34,102 bases of DNA. Origin: Acidobacteriota bacterium. GTDB taxonomy: Bacteria; Acidobacteriota; Vicinamibacteria; Vicinamibacterales; Fen-181. The translations under genes and the position numbers were made by a program. The stretch is from NCBI GenBank assembly GCA_017883185.1, contig JADGOB010000031.1, forward strand, positions 1-34,102. Direction: 5' to 3'. Every line of letters starts with the position of its first letter. Within the stretch, counting starts at the first letter, position 1. A model generated the notes under the pieces. It was not told the origin of the DNA and did not search any database. It saw nothing but the letters and a program-made list of their open reading frames with translations. Positions 1 to 7,312 of this stretch are shown in pieces.

Positions 1-2604
1 CGCCGGCGCCGCGGGGGGCGGGCCGTCCAGCGTCGCCAACGTCTGCGGCACCGCGTTCGGCGTCAGGTTCATCCCGACGCCCGGGATAGCCGCGCCGCCC
101 CGTCCGCCGCCGCCACCACCCCCAAAGCCGCCGGCTCCGCCGACACCCAGCACCGGCGCCTGGCTGAAGTAGACCGCGAGATTGTCGCTGTCGTACCCGT
201 ACGCAATCGGGCTCTTCCGGTCCGCGAACACGCTCTTGAGCACCACGCCGCGGGCGAACAGGCCGGTCGGCTCTTCGACAGTGACGCCGCTGATCAGCTT
301 GTACTCGGGGAAGATCGTGGACGTCGATCCCTCGGTGATCAGGAGGCCGCCTTCCTGCACGAACTTCATCAGGTTTACCAGACCCTCGAAGCCCATGCCG
401 CCGCGGATGTCATCCGACCGGTCCTGCACGCCGAGATTCGGCGTCAGATCGGTCTTCTTGTACGGGATCGGTTCGGCGCCCTGGACGCCGTTCACCTGCG
501 ACTCGGGTGTGCCGCCGACGTGCGGGAAGATGATCACGTCGTACTTCTTCCGCAACCCGGGCTCGCGCAGTTTCGTGTCGCTGACGTACTCGTAGGGGAT
601 CTTCAGCTTGTCGAAGGCCATCCGCACCCAGCCCTCGTTCTGCGTGTTGGACCACGAGTGCACGTAGCCGATCCTCGGCACCTCCATCTCGTGCGTCTTC
701 ACGGTCGGCGCCGCCGCCACGCCGTACGCCGCCAAACCGTACTCCTTGATCGACGCCTCGAGCTTCGCGCGATCGGCTGCCGGGATGATGAACGCGCCGG
801 CGCTGAACTTCTGGCCGGCCGCCTCGAACGGCTCCTCGGCCGCCAGCATCTTCACGTCCTTGTTCGCGAAGCGGAACGACGCGAGGCTCGTATCGCCGTT
901 GTGATCGATGATGACGACGTTGCCCGTGCCGTTGATGATGCCCGGGATGCGGACGTCCGCGGCGAGCAGCGTCATCCCCTGGTCGAGCACCGCCTTGTCG
1001 TCGATCTTCGCGACCTTCACGTTCCGCAGCAGCGGGATGGCCCAGCCGGTGTCGTCGTACGGATTCGGGTTGGCGGGCGAGAAGAACTGCGTGTCGAGGA
1101 AGTTGGTGACGAGGTTGCCGAACGGCTGGTCCATCCGGACCACGTAGTCGCCAGCCGCGACCTGGACCTTCCCCGCCGTGAACGCGGCGTTGGCCGTGTG
1201 CACCTCCACGCCCTGCAGGCGCAGCAGGTTGACGAAGTTCGCGGCCTCGCCCCTGCGCCGCTGGCCGGCCGGGATCACCCACGCGTGCGGCGCCTCGGTC
1301 TTGCCCTTCTCTACGGCGCGCCTGTTCTTCAGGTAGTAGTTCTCGAGGAACATGTCCTTGTTCTTCGCGACGAACGACATGGCCAGCAGCAGCGCGCTCT
1401 GCTGGATGTTGACGTTGTTGCGCGGGCCCCACTTGATGGTCGGGAGCGGCGGGTTGGGCCGGTACCACTCCTTGCTCGTCGAGTTCGCCGGCAGGGTCAG
1501 GGTCTGGTTGCGAGGCCCGTAGGTCTGCGTCTCGTAGAACCGCCCGATGCTGTTGTGGAGGTTGGCGATGAAGAACAGGTAGTTGGGGGTCCAGCCGTCG
1601 TAGAAGCCGCCCGTCCACACGCCTGGGACGCCGCGCTTGGTCATCTCGGCGACTTCGTACTTCGACAACAGCCACCACTCGTCGGTCTGCAGCGGGTCGA
1701 GCGCGACGTTGTAGGGCCCGGCGCCCGTGGACGAATAGAGATACGACACCGACTCGTGCAGGTCGTGCAGCACGGTCGGGTGCCACTCGAGATACGTGCG
1801 GAGCACATTCTGCGTGAGCTTCAGTCCCACGCCGAGGCCGTCACGATTGTTGTCGTGCGCGACGTACTGCCCCCAGTAGACGAGCGGGATCGACTTGCTG
1901 GTCTTCTTCTGGTAGTAGAAGTTGTCCACCACCTTCTCGCGGCCGTCCACCTCGAGCACGGGTGTGAGGAACACGATGACGTTGTTCCGGATCGCCTGGA
2001 TGAACGGCGACTCTTCGACCAGCAGGCGATACGCGAGCTCCATTTCCATCTCGGCGCTGCCCGTCTCGCCAGAGTGCAGGTTGCCCGTCGCCCAGTAGAT
2101 CGGCTTCCCGCCAGCGATCAACGCCTTCGCTTGCGCCTCGGTCAACCGTCGCGGATCGGTGAGGTCGGCGAGGACCTTCTTGTACTTATCCAGCGTCTTG
2201 ATCGTGGCCTCGTCCGCGATGGCCATCACGATCATGTCGCGGCCTTCCTCGCTCTTGCCGATCGTGAACAGCTTCGCGCGCGGCGACGCCTTGGCCAGGG
2301 CATCGAAGTACCGCTGCATGTCCTTGTAGTACGTCAGCTCGTCCGGGGTCCCGGCGACGCGGCCGAGGAACTTGAGCGGGGTGGGCACGGTGGCCGACGC
2401 AGGCAGGTGGTCCACCAGTTCGGTGAGGATCCGCGGATCCTGCGTGTATTCCTTGATTTTCGCCGTGTACTCGGCGTCGATCTTCTGCGGCGGCACGGCC
2501 TTGCGCTGTGGCGCGCCGCTACCCGAGAGCACGGTCGGGCCACTGGCGAAGACGAGCCCGAGAAGACACGAAAGAAAGAAGATGCGCGTGAGGCGCCGTG
2601 GCAT
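1..2604 (-). CDS. secreted M14-family zinc carboxypeptidase, 3' end beyond window
   Basis: Open frame from the ATG at 2604 to the left edge, 868 codons with no stop, so the C-terminus is missing. The N-terminus is a signal peptide (basic MPRRLTR, then a hydrophobic stretch), so the enzyme should be exported. Residues about 80-400 form the M14 peptidase domain. The zinc motif HSGE gives H177 and E180, and a DLHES segment about 100 residues later (H283, with H280 nearby) supplies the third ligand. Residues about 640-800 look like the class I glutamine-amidotransferase-like domain that follows M14 in many large secreted bacterial members. A Gly-rich run with RGG lies near residues 819-840. The start is fixed by AGGAGG at 2611-2616, six bases upstream. 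It probably trims peptides outside the cytoplasm; the specificity cannot be read from sequence. Confidence 0.9.
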   Translation of the reverse strand, partial: MPRRLTRIFFLSCLLGLVFASGPTVLSGSGAPQRKAVPPQKIDAEYTAKIKEYTQDPRILTELVDHLPASATVPTPLKFLGRVAGTPDELTYYKDMQRYFDALAKASPRAKLFTIGKSEEGRDMIVMAIADEATIKTLDKYKKVLADLTDPRRLTEAQAKALIAGGKPIYWATGNLHSGETGSAEMEMELAYRLLVEESPFIQAIRNNVIVFLTPVLEVDGREKVVDNFYYQKKTSKSIPLVYWGQYVAHDNNRDGLGVGLKLTQNVLRTYLEWHPTVLHDLHESVSYLYSSTGAGPYNVALDPLQTDEWWLLSKYEVAEMTKRGVPGVWTGGFYDGWTPNYLFFIANLHNSIGRFYETQTYGPRNQTLTLPANSTSKEWYRPNPPLPTIKWGPRNNVNIQQSALLLAMSFVAKNKDMFLENYYLKNRRAVEKGKTEAPHAWVIPAGQRRRGEAANFVNLLRLQGVEVHTANAAFTAGKVQVAAGDYVVRMDQPFGNLVTNFLDTQFFSPANPNPYDDTGWAIPLLRNVKVAKIDDKAVLDQGMTLLAADVRIPGIINGTGNVVIIDHNGDTSLASFRFANKDVKMLAAEEPFEAAGQKFSAGAFIIPAADRAKLEASIKEYGLAAYGVAAAPTVKTHEMEVPRIGYVHSWSNTQNEGWVRMAFDKLKIPYEYVSDTKLREPGLRKKYDVIIFPHVGGTPESQVNGVQGAEPIPYKKTDLTPNLGVQDRSDDIRGGMGFEGLVNLMKFVQEGGLLITEGSTSTIFPEYKLISGVTVEEPTGLFARGVVLKSVFADRKSPIAYGYDSDNLAVYFSQAPVLGVGGAGGFGGGGGGGRGGAAIPGVGMNLTPNAVPQTLATLDGPPPAAPA

Positions 2605-2610
2605 CGAGAC

Positions 2611-2667
2611 CCTCCTGTTGTTCAGCGAGAAATGCGGACGGACCCGCGCGTTATAGCACAAAACGCG
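2611..2667 (-). promoter_or_regulatory. extended -10 promoter, inverted repeat and strong RBS of the M14 gene
   Basis: On the minus strand TGCTATAAC (TATAAC at 2655-2650) is an extended -10 element. It lies inside an inverted repeat CGCGTT/AACGCG (2647-2652 and 2662-2667) that could be an operator. No convincing -35 is present. AGGAGG at 2616-2611 is the ribosome binding site. Confidence 0.45.
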
Positions 2668-2692
2668 GGGGAAGGCGTGCCCGGGCCTGGAG

Positions 2693-2992
2693 TCACGCGG
2701 TCGCGCGTGGAAGGCAGGTCCTCTCTTCGGCCAGCGTCGCGCCGGCGAAGTCCTTGTCCGTCACGCCGCCCTCGCTGTGGGTCGAGTACGCGAGTGTCAC
2801 GCGCTTGTAGTTGACCGTGACATCCGGATGGTGGTCGGCCGCCTCGGCGCCGGGGACCAGCCGGCTCACGAAGGCCACGGCCTCGGGAAACCCGGCAAAC
2901 GTGAACGTCTTGACGATTGCGTCGCGTTCGAAGCGCCACCCGTCGAGCGAGTGCAGGCGCTCCTCAATCTGGTCGCGGGAAAGCAGGGGCAT
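2693..2992 (-). CDS. phhB: 4a-hydroxytetrahydrobiopterin (pterin-4-alpha-carbinolamine) dehydratase
   Basis: A 99-residue protein, the usual length of the family. It dehydrates 4a-hydroxytetrahydropterin, recycling the cofactor of aromatic amino acid hydroxylases; some bacterial members act in molybdopterin metabolism instead. The diagnostic signature is present: H54-H55-P56-D57, then a Y about six residues on, H72 and an Asp near residues 79-81. The start ATG at 2992 has AGAGGA just upstream. It lies 88 bases upstream of the carboxypeptidase on the same strand, and its 5' side is a heptad repeat tract. No phenylalanine hydroxylase gene is in the window, although an aromatic amino acid decarboxylase lies 3 kb away. 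Confidence 0.92.
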   Translation of the reverse strand: MPLLSRDQIEERLHSLDGWRFERDAIVKTFTFAGFPEAVAFVSRLVPGAEAADHHPDVTVNYKRVTLAYSTHSEGGVTDKDFAGATLAEERTCLPRATA

Positions 2993-3006
2993 GGGATCCT
3001 CTCAGA

Positions 3007-3083
3007 CAAAAGACGGAGAACGCCAAACGGAGAACGCGGAACGCCGAACTTTGAGCGGAGAACGCTCAACGGAGACCGGACGA
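3007..3083. repeat. period-7 degenerate tandem repeat (consensus CGGAGAA / CGCNNAA)
   Basis: Eleven consecutive 7-base units. CGGAGAA occurs at 3014, 3028 and 3056, exactly 14 and 28 bases apart. Between them lie CGCCAAA, CGCGGAA, CGCCGAA and CGCTCAA, all in phase. Every unit begins with C and most end in A. The tract fills the gap between phhB, whose ATG is 14 bases away, and the stop of the gene upstream of it. Confidence 0.85.
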
Positions 3084-3096
3084 CGAGCCCACGCGC

Positions 3097-3852
3097 TCAG
3101 GTGACGAGTTCGCCCGACTCATCCACCTTCAACACGCGCGTGTGTTTCTTCAGCACGCTGCAGACGATGAAGACGGCGGCGGTGAGGAGGAAGAAGGCCG
3201 TCCAGAATGGATCGAAGACGAGGCGGCCGGTCGCGAGTGCCGAGCGGACGACGTCCAGCACGAACAGCACGGCGCCGATCACGAGCAGGCCGTGAAACTC
3301 GCGGCTGAGGATACGGCGCCACACGAATGGCGCGGCCGAAGGCACGTAGCCAGACAGCCGCGGGAGCATCGCGGGTACCGAACCGGCCCATCGCAGGAAC
3401 TCGTCGCCGAAACGCCCCTCAAGGAACACTTCTTCGCGCGCGGCAATTCGCTCGTGGTAGAGCACGCCGAGCAGGGCGACAATCACGGGCAGGTACCACA
3501 CCGTGGTGAAGCACGCGAAGCCGACCGCGGTCAGCGTGTTGCCGACGTAGAGCGGGTGGCGCACCACCGAGTAGAGGCCTGTTGTCCGCAGCATCGAGGC
3601 GCGCGGATTAGTGGTGCTGCGCTCGGACGTTCCGGCCGGAGCGGTCCCGATGGCGATGACCCGGACGGCCAGGCCGCTGAGGGCGATGGCCAGCGACACG
3701 AACTGCCAGACCTGCACGGCCGGCGAAAGCGTCGCCGGAAGGCGTGCGTCGAGTAACCCCAGCAGGAACAGGGGAAGCATCAGCAGCGGCAGCGGCCCGC
3801 GCCAGCGGAACAGCACGTCGCCGGAACCGGGAATCTGATCGAGGAGTTTCAC
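3097..3852 (-). CDS. isoprenylcysteine carboxyl methyltransferase-like membrane protein
   Basis: An integral membrane protein of about 251 residues with five to six hydrophobic segments. The core motif GLYSVVRHPLYVGN, followed about 45 residues later by E-E-x-x-L-x-x-x-F-G-D-E-F, is the S-adenosylmethionine-binding signature of the ICMT/PEMT superfamily. In that fold the Arg-His-Pro stretch and the downstream acidic helix bind the cofactor and close the pocket. The C-terminal 80 residues add two more hydrophobic segments beyond the usual core. I chose the GTG at 3852 (MKLLDQIPG). The frame is open to an ATG at 4014, but the extra 54 residues are not membrane-like and would cross a hairpin-rich spacer. 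No clear RBS decides between them. Bacterial members methylate diverse small molecules or lipids; the substrate is unknown. Confidence 0.78.
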   Translation of the reverse strand: MKLLDQIPGSGDVLFRWRGPLPLLMLPLFLLGLLDARLPATLSPAVQVWQFVSLAIALSGLAVRVIAIGTAPAGTSERSTTNPRASMLRTTGLYSVVRHPLYVGNTLTAVGFACFTTVWYLPVIVALLGVLYHERIAAREEVFLEGRFGDEFLRWAGSVPAMLPRLSGYVPSAAPFVWRRILSREFHGLLVIGAVLFVLDVVRSALATGRLVFDPFWTAFFLLTAAVFIVCSVLKKHTRVLKVDESGELVT

Positions 3853-3883
3853 GTCGCACGATGATCGCACGAATCGGAAACGT

Positions 3884-3919
3884 GGGACAGGCCAGAGGCT
3901 GTCCCTGCCTGCGGGCAGG
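3884..3919. repeat. two adjoining hairpins in a divergent spacer
   Basis: GGGACAG (3884-3890) pairs with CTGTCCC (3899-3905). Immediately after, CCTGCC (3904-3909) pairs with GGCAGG (3914-3919) around TGCG. Both stems are perfect and share two bases. They sit in the 199-base spacer between the methyltransferase-like gene (minus) and the glycine-zipper gene (plus). They resemble dispersed intergenic palindromes rather than terminators, since no T-run follows. Confidence 0.6.
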
Positions 3920-4051
3920 CTGACCACTAGGGTGGACGGCGAACCGGCTGAAATGGAGGGTATGTTCGCCAGACGCACAAAAAACAGTGGGATTCTGGTG
4001 CGAAACCAGGGCACAGCAATTGCTCTACTGACCGGTCGTCAGGAGTGTCCC

Positions 4052-5125
4052 ATGCTCTCAAAACCGTGGGCGTTCGGCCTGCTCGTGGTTGCCTGCACGG
4101 CGACTGCGGGCGGTGGCGCCTATTTCGCGACGCTGCAGCACGCCAGGTCCAGCTCATCAAAGGCTGCTTCGCCTGCAACCCCGCTGGCGGCAGCATCACC
4201 ACAACCTGTAGGGGCTACGGGCACCACATCTCCAGCGGCCGGTGCCTCCCAGGCCTTTGCGGACGCGCCGCCTTCCGAGGTTGCGGCGCCTCCCGCTGCG
4301 CCGCCCAGTGCAGCCGCCGGAAATACCGAAAAGCCGCAGGCGAAGGCCAATTCGGCTTCGTGGCAGGCCCCGGGACGTTCAGCCAAGGTCCCACCACTGT
4401 CTCCCCGGGCAGGGGAGGCGCCCTCCCAGGCCCCCATCGAGCCGCCGCCCGCCCCGGCTTCGAGCGGAGCGGACTCGAATCTGGCCACGCAGCGCTCATG
4501 GCCCGGGCCGCTCGTTTCACCGCTCGCTCTTCCCCCGGTTACCTCGGTCGAGCCTGGGAAGGTTGAGCCCGAGCAGGCGTCGAACGACAACGTGAAGCTG
4601 TGGGAAGAGGTGGTGGTGCCGGCGGAATCGGTGCTCGGTTTGCAGCTCGAGTCGTCGATCAGCACCGAGTACGCCCGAGTGGAAGACCAGGTTGACGCGC
4701 GCGTCACACGCGACGTTCGCGTGAACGGGCGGGTGGCCATCCCGGCCGGCACGCACGCCATCGGCTCAGTGATCATGATCGAGAAGGGCGGGCGGGTGAA
4801 GGAGCGGGCAAGGATCGGGATCAGGTTCAACACGCTGGTGCTGGCCGATGAGTCGCGCGTGCTGATCAATACCGACACGGTGTATCGCGAAGGCGAATCG
4901 CCGGCGAACCAGAGTTCGGCCAAGATTGGCGGCGCGGCGATTGGCGGCGCGATCATCGGCGCAATCCTCGGCGGTGGCAGGGGTGCGGCAATCGGCAGCG
5001 GGATCGGCGCGGCCGGCGGCGCCGCGGCGGCGATGAGCGGTGACCGGCGCCCGGTCTTCCTGCCGGCCGGTACCACCCTGAGCGTGAGGACGCAGGCGCC
5101 GGTCAGTGTGACCGTCGAAAAATAG
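4052..5125 (+). CDS. envelope protein with Pro/Ala-rich linker and glycine-zipper segment
   Basis: A 357-residue protein. An N-terminal hydrophobic segment (about residues 7-28) is a signal peptide or anchor. A Pro/Ala/Ser-rich linker of about 140 residues follows, without predicted fold. A globular part (about 190-285) then resembles domains of conjugation TrbI-like and related envelope proteins. Residues about 291-329 are a glycine zipper (GGAAIGGAIIGAILGGG and onward), able to pack in a membrane or oligomer, and a short conserved tail with a PAGTTLSV motif follows. The start is set by AGGAG at 4041-4045, six bases before the ATG; an upstream in-frame start at 3932 has no such support. Function unknown; an outer membrane or periplasmic structural role is inference. 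Confidence 0.75.
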   Translation: MLSKPWAFGLLVVACTATAGGGAYFATLQHARSSSSKAASPATPLAAASPQPVGATGTTSPAAGASQAFADAPPSEVAAPPAAPPSAAAGNTEKPQAKANSASWQAPGRSAKVPPLSPRAGEAPSQAPIEPPPAPASSGADSNLATQRSWPGPLVSPLALPPVTSVEPGKVEPEQASNDNVKLWEEVVVPAESVLGLQLESSISTEYARVEDQVDARVTRDVRVNGRVAIPAGTHAIGSVIMIEKGGRVKERARIGIRFNTLVLADESRVLINTDTVYREGESPANQSSAKIGGAAIGGAIIGAILGGGRGAAIGSGIGAAGGAAAAMSGDRRPVFLPAGTTLSVRTQAPVSVTVEK

Positions 5126-5138
5126 CGGGTCGTTGTCC

Positions 5139-5154
5139 TACAATGGGAGACATG
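5139..5154 (+). promoter_or_regulatory. -10 box with near-leaderless start of the DUF442 gene
   Basis: TACAAT at 5139-5144 is followed by seven bases and then the ATG at 5152. Transcription would begin at or within a base or two of the start codon. An alternative ATG at 5143 overlaps the -10 box itself. The -35 region (TCGAAA at 5116-5121) is weak. Confidence 0.4.
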
Positions 5155-5778
5155 CAAACATCCCCACTGCGTGTCCGTTCACTCCTCGCCCTGACCCTCG
5201 TTCTCGGCCTGGCGGCCACTCTTGGAGCGCGGCAATCGGCCTCGCAACAGGTCGCGGCGCCAACCCAGCAAGCTGCCCAAGCCAAGCCCGAGCAGGCGCC
5301 TCCGGCCAAGGACGCCGTGGCCGGCGTCCGGAACTTCACGAAAGTCGATTCGACAATTGCGTGCGGCGGTGCGCTTTCACCCGAGGCCTTCGCCGCGCTG
5401 AAGCAGGCTGGCTACAAGTCGATCGTGAACCTGCGCACGGCGTCCGAGCCGGGCGCCAACCTTGAAGAGGAGCAGAAGGCCGCGCAGGACGCCGGCCTCA
5501 ACTACATCCACCTGCCCTTCGTGAACATGTCGCCCGACCCGTCCAAGCTTGACGAGTTCCTGAAGGTCGTGGCGATGCCCGAGAACCAGCCGATGATGCT
5601 GCACTGCGCAAGCGGCGGCCGCGCGTCGATGTTCTGGGCCGTCAAGCGCGTGATGATCGACGGCTGGCCGGTTGAGAAGGCAATGAGCGAGCTGCCCGAT
5701 CTCTCGAAGAACATCGCCCAGCCGCTGCGCGAGTTCATGCTCGACTACCTCAAGTCGCACGGAAAGACGAGGCCGTGA
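5152..5778 (+). CDS. secreted DUF442 (beta-lactamase-hydrolase-like) phosphatase-fold protein
   Basis: A protein of about 208 residues. A signal peptide (MQTSPLRVRSLLALTLVLGL) and a Gln/Ala-rich linker precede a single domain from about residue 60. The domain has the DUF442 pattern: an early GGALSPEAFAALKQAGYKSI segment, then NLR, and a cysteine loop HCASGGRAS. The loop is C-x4-R, one residue shorter than the C-x5-R loop of classical tyrosine phosphatases, as in rhodaneses and DUF442 proteins generally. Phosphatase or sulfur-handling activity is therefore both possible. The TGA stop overlaps the possible GTG start of the decarboxylase downstream by four bases, which suggests translational coupling, even though one product is exported and the other cytosolic. 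Confidence 0.8.
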   Translation: MQTSPLRVRSLLALTLVLGLAATLGARQSASQQVAAPTQQAAQAKPEQAPPAKDAVAGVRNFTKVDSTIACGGALSPEAFAALKQAGYKSIVNLRTASEPGANLEEEQKAAQDAGLNYIHLPFVNMSPDPSKLDEFLKVVAMPENQPMMLHCASGGRASMFWAVKRVMIDGWPVEKAMSELPDLSKNIAQPLREFMLDYLKSHGKTRP

Positions 5779-7220
5779 CCCGCGACCCGAGAGAGACCGG
5801 GGACATGGATCCCGAGTCCTTCCGGCGTGAAGGATACCGGGTCGTGGACTGGATTGCCGACTACTTCGCGCATCCTGAACGCTACCCGGTCCTGTCGCAG
5901 GTGAAGCCGGGCGATATCCGGAGCGCCCTTCCTGCCGACGCGCCCGAGCACGGGGAGGCGTTCTCCGACATCCTCTCCGATTTCGAGAGGCTGATTGTCC
6001 CGGGCGTCACGCACTGGAACCACCCGGGCTTCTTCGCCTACTTCGCGATCACCGGGAGCGCGCCAGGCGTGCTCGCGGAATTCTTGTCGGCGGCGCTGAA
6101 CGCGCAGGGCATGTTGTGGCGCACGTCGCCGTCGGTGACCGAGCTCGAAGAGGTGGCGCTCGGCTGGTTGCGCCGGCTGATGGGCCTGCCGGATCTCTTC
6201 GAGGGTGTCATCTACGACACCGCGTCAATGTCGAGCCTGCACGCGCTGGCCACGGCCCGCGAGGCGGCGGTTGACAGGGTGCGCACAGCCGGCATGCCGG
6301 GACGGCCCGAGCTTCCGCGCTACCGTGTCTACTGTTCGGACCAGGCCCATTCGTCGATTGACAAGGCCGTCATCCTGCTCGGCCTCGGCCACGACGCGCT
6401 GCGGAAGATCCCGTCCGACGCGGAGTTCCGCATGCGCCCGGACGAGCTCGACCTGGCGATTGCCGAAGACCGGCGCGCGGGCATCGTGCCGATGGCGGTT
6501 GTGGCCACCGTGGGCACGACATCCACGACGAGCGTGGATCCGGTGGAGGCGATCGTCGCGATCTGCGAGCGCGAGCGGATCTGGCTTCACGTCGATTGCG
6601 CGTATGCCGGCTCGGCGGCCATCGTCCCCGAGTGCCGCTACATCCTGAACGGAGTGGAGCGGGCCGACTCGATGGTCGTCAACCCGCACAAGTGGCTGTT
6701 CACGCCGTTCGATCTCAGTGCCTTCTACTGCCGCCGGATGGACCTGCTCAGGCAGGCCTTCTCCCTCACGCCCGAGTACCTGAAGACCACGGAAGCGGGC
6801 GCGGTGAAAAACCTGATGGACACGGGCGTGCAACTCGGACGGCGGTTCCGCGCGCTCAAGCTATGGATGATCCTGCGCTACTTCGGGGCGGAGGGCATTC
6901 GGGCGCGGTTGTCCGAACACATGCGGCTGGCTCGTCTCTTTGCCGGCTGGGTGGACGGGGATCCCGACTTCGAGCGGTTGGCGCCCGTCCCGTTCAGCGT
7001 GGTGTGTTTCAGGGCGAGGCCGCGCGGGAAGGACTGGTCGGAAGCAGGGCTGGAGACGCTGAACCAGCGACTTCTCGACGCGATGAACGCGACCGGCGAG
7101 GTGTTCCTCTCGCACACCAAACTGAACGGCCGCTTCACGCTGCGGCTGGCCGTCGGCAACCTGAGGACCGAGGAGCGCCACGTGGCCCGCGCGTGGGAGC
7201 TGGCGAAGACGCTCCTCTGA
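5775..7220 (+). CDS. PLP-dependent aromatic L-amino acid decarboxylase (group II)
   Basis: A 481-residue cytosolic enzyme that removes CO2 from an aromatic amino acid (Trp, Phe, Tyr or DOPA type). It aligns along its whole length with the animal DDC family: an FRREG..VDWIADY start, PGVTHWNHPGFFAYF, and an H in SDQAHSS (H192) that stacks on the cofactor. HVDCAYAG provides the Asp that pairs with the pyridine nitrogen, and NPHKWLF provides the Schiff-base Lys (K306). Tyr335 in the mobile loop (LTPEYLK) lies 29 residues after the Lys, as in true decarboxylases; aldehyde-forming relatives carry Phe there. Numbering is from the GTG at 5775, which overlaps the previous stop (GTGA). The ATG at 5805 fits the family N-terminus equally well. 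Confidence 0.9.
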   Translation: MTRDPRETGDMDPESFRREGYRVVDWIADYFAHPERYPVLSQVKPGDIRSALPADAPEHGEAFSDILSDFERLIVPGVTHWNHPGFFAYFAITGSAPGVLAEFLSAALNAQGMLWRTSPSVTELEEVALGWLRRLMGLPDLFEGVIYDTASMSSLHALATAREAAVDRVRTAGMPGRPELPRYRVYCSDQAHSSIDKAVILLGLGHDALRKIPSDAEFRMRPDELDLAIAEDRRAGIVPMAVVATVGTTSTTSVDPVEAIVAICERERIWLHVDCAYAGSAAIVPECRYILNGVERADSMVVNPHKWLFTPFDLSAFYCRRMDLLRQAFSLTPEYLKTTEAGAVKNLMDTGVQLGRRFRALKLWMILRYFGAEGIRARLSEHMRLARLFAGWVDGDPDFERLAPVPFSVVCFRARPRGKDWSEAGLETLNQRLLDAMNATGEVFLSHTKLNGRFTLRLAVGNLRTEERHVARAWELAKTLL

Positions 7221-7242
7221 CCCCGGCGTAGCAACTCGGCCC

Positions 7243-7270
7243 GCGACTTGGGGCTGGCGACCTGCGGCGC
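7243..7270. repeat. short period-7 repeat tract, CTTGCGA family
   Basis: Heptads CTTGGGG, CTGGCGA and CCTGCGG follow one another from 7247. The tract matches the one at 13051-13085, where CTTGGGG is followed by three CTTGCG(A/G) units. It lies between convergent genes; the 92-base gap shows no other structure. Confidence 0.6.
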
Positions 7271-7312
7271 TGCTGACGACAACACAACAAGCCAGGCAGG
7301 TCTCCAGGTGCC

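Noticed and set aside
520-2814. A 764-codon plus-strand frame opposite the M14 carboxypeptidase
   Set aside because: Composition is Val/Arg/Leu/Asp-biased, as in antisense of a GC-rich gene. The minus strand has signal peptide, zinc motif and RBS.
3007-3083. CRISPR array
   Set aside because: Repeat units are 7 bases and directly adjacent, with no spacers of constant length and no cas genes nearby.
5152-7220. Natural-product biosynthetic cluster around the decarboxylase
   Set aside because: No synthase, ligase, halogenase or tailoring set is present. Neighbours are a repeat-flanked amidohydrolase and an envelope protein.
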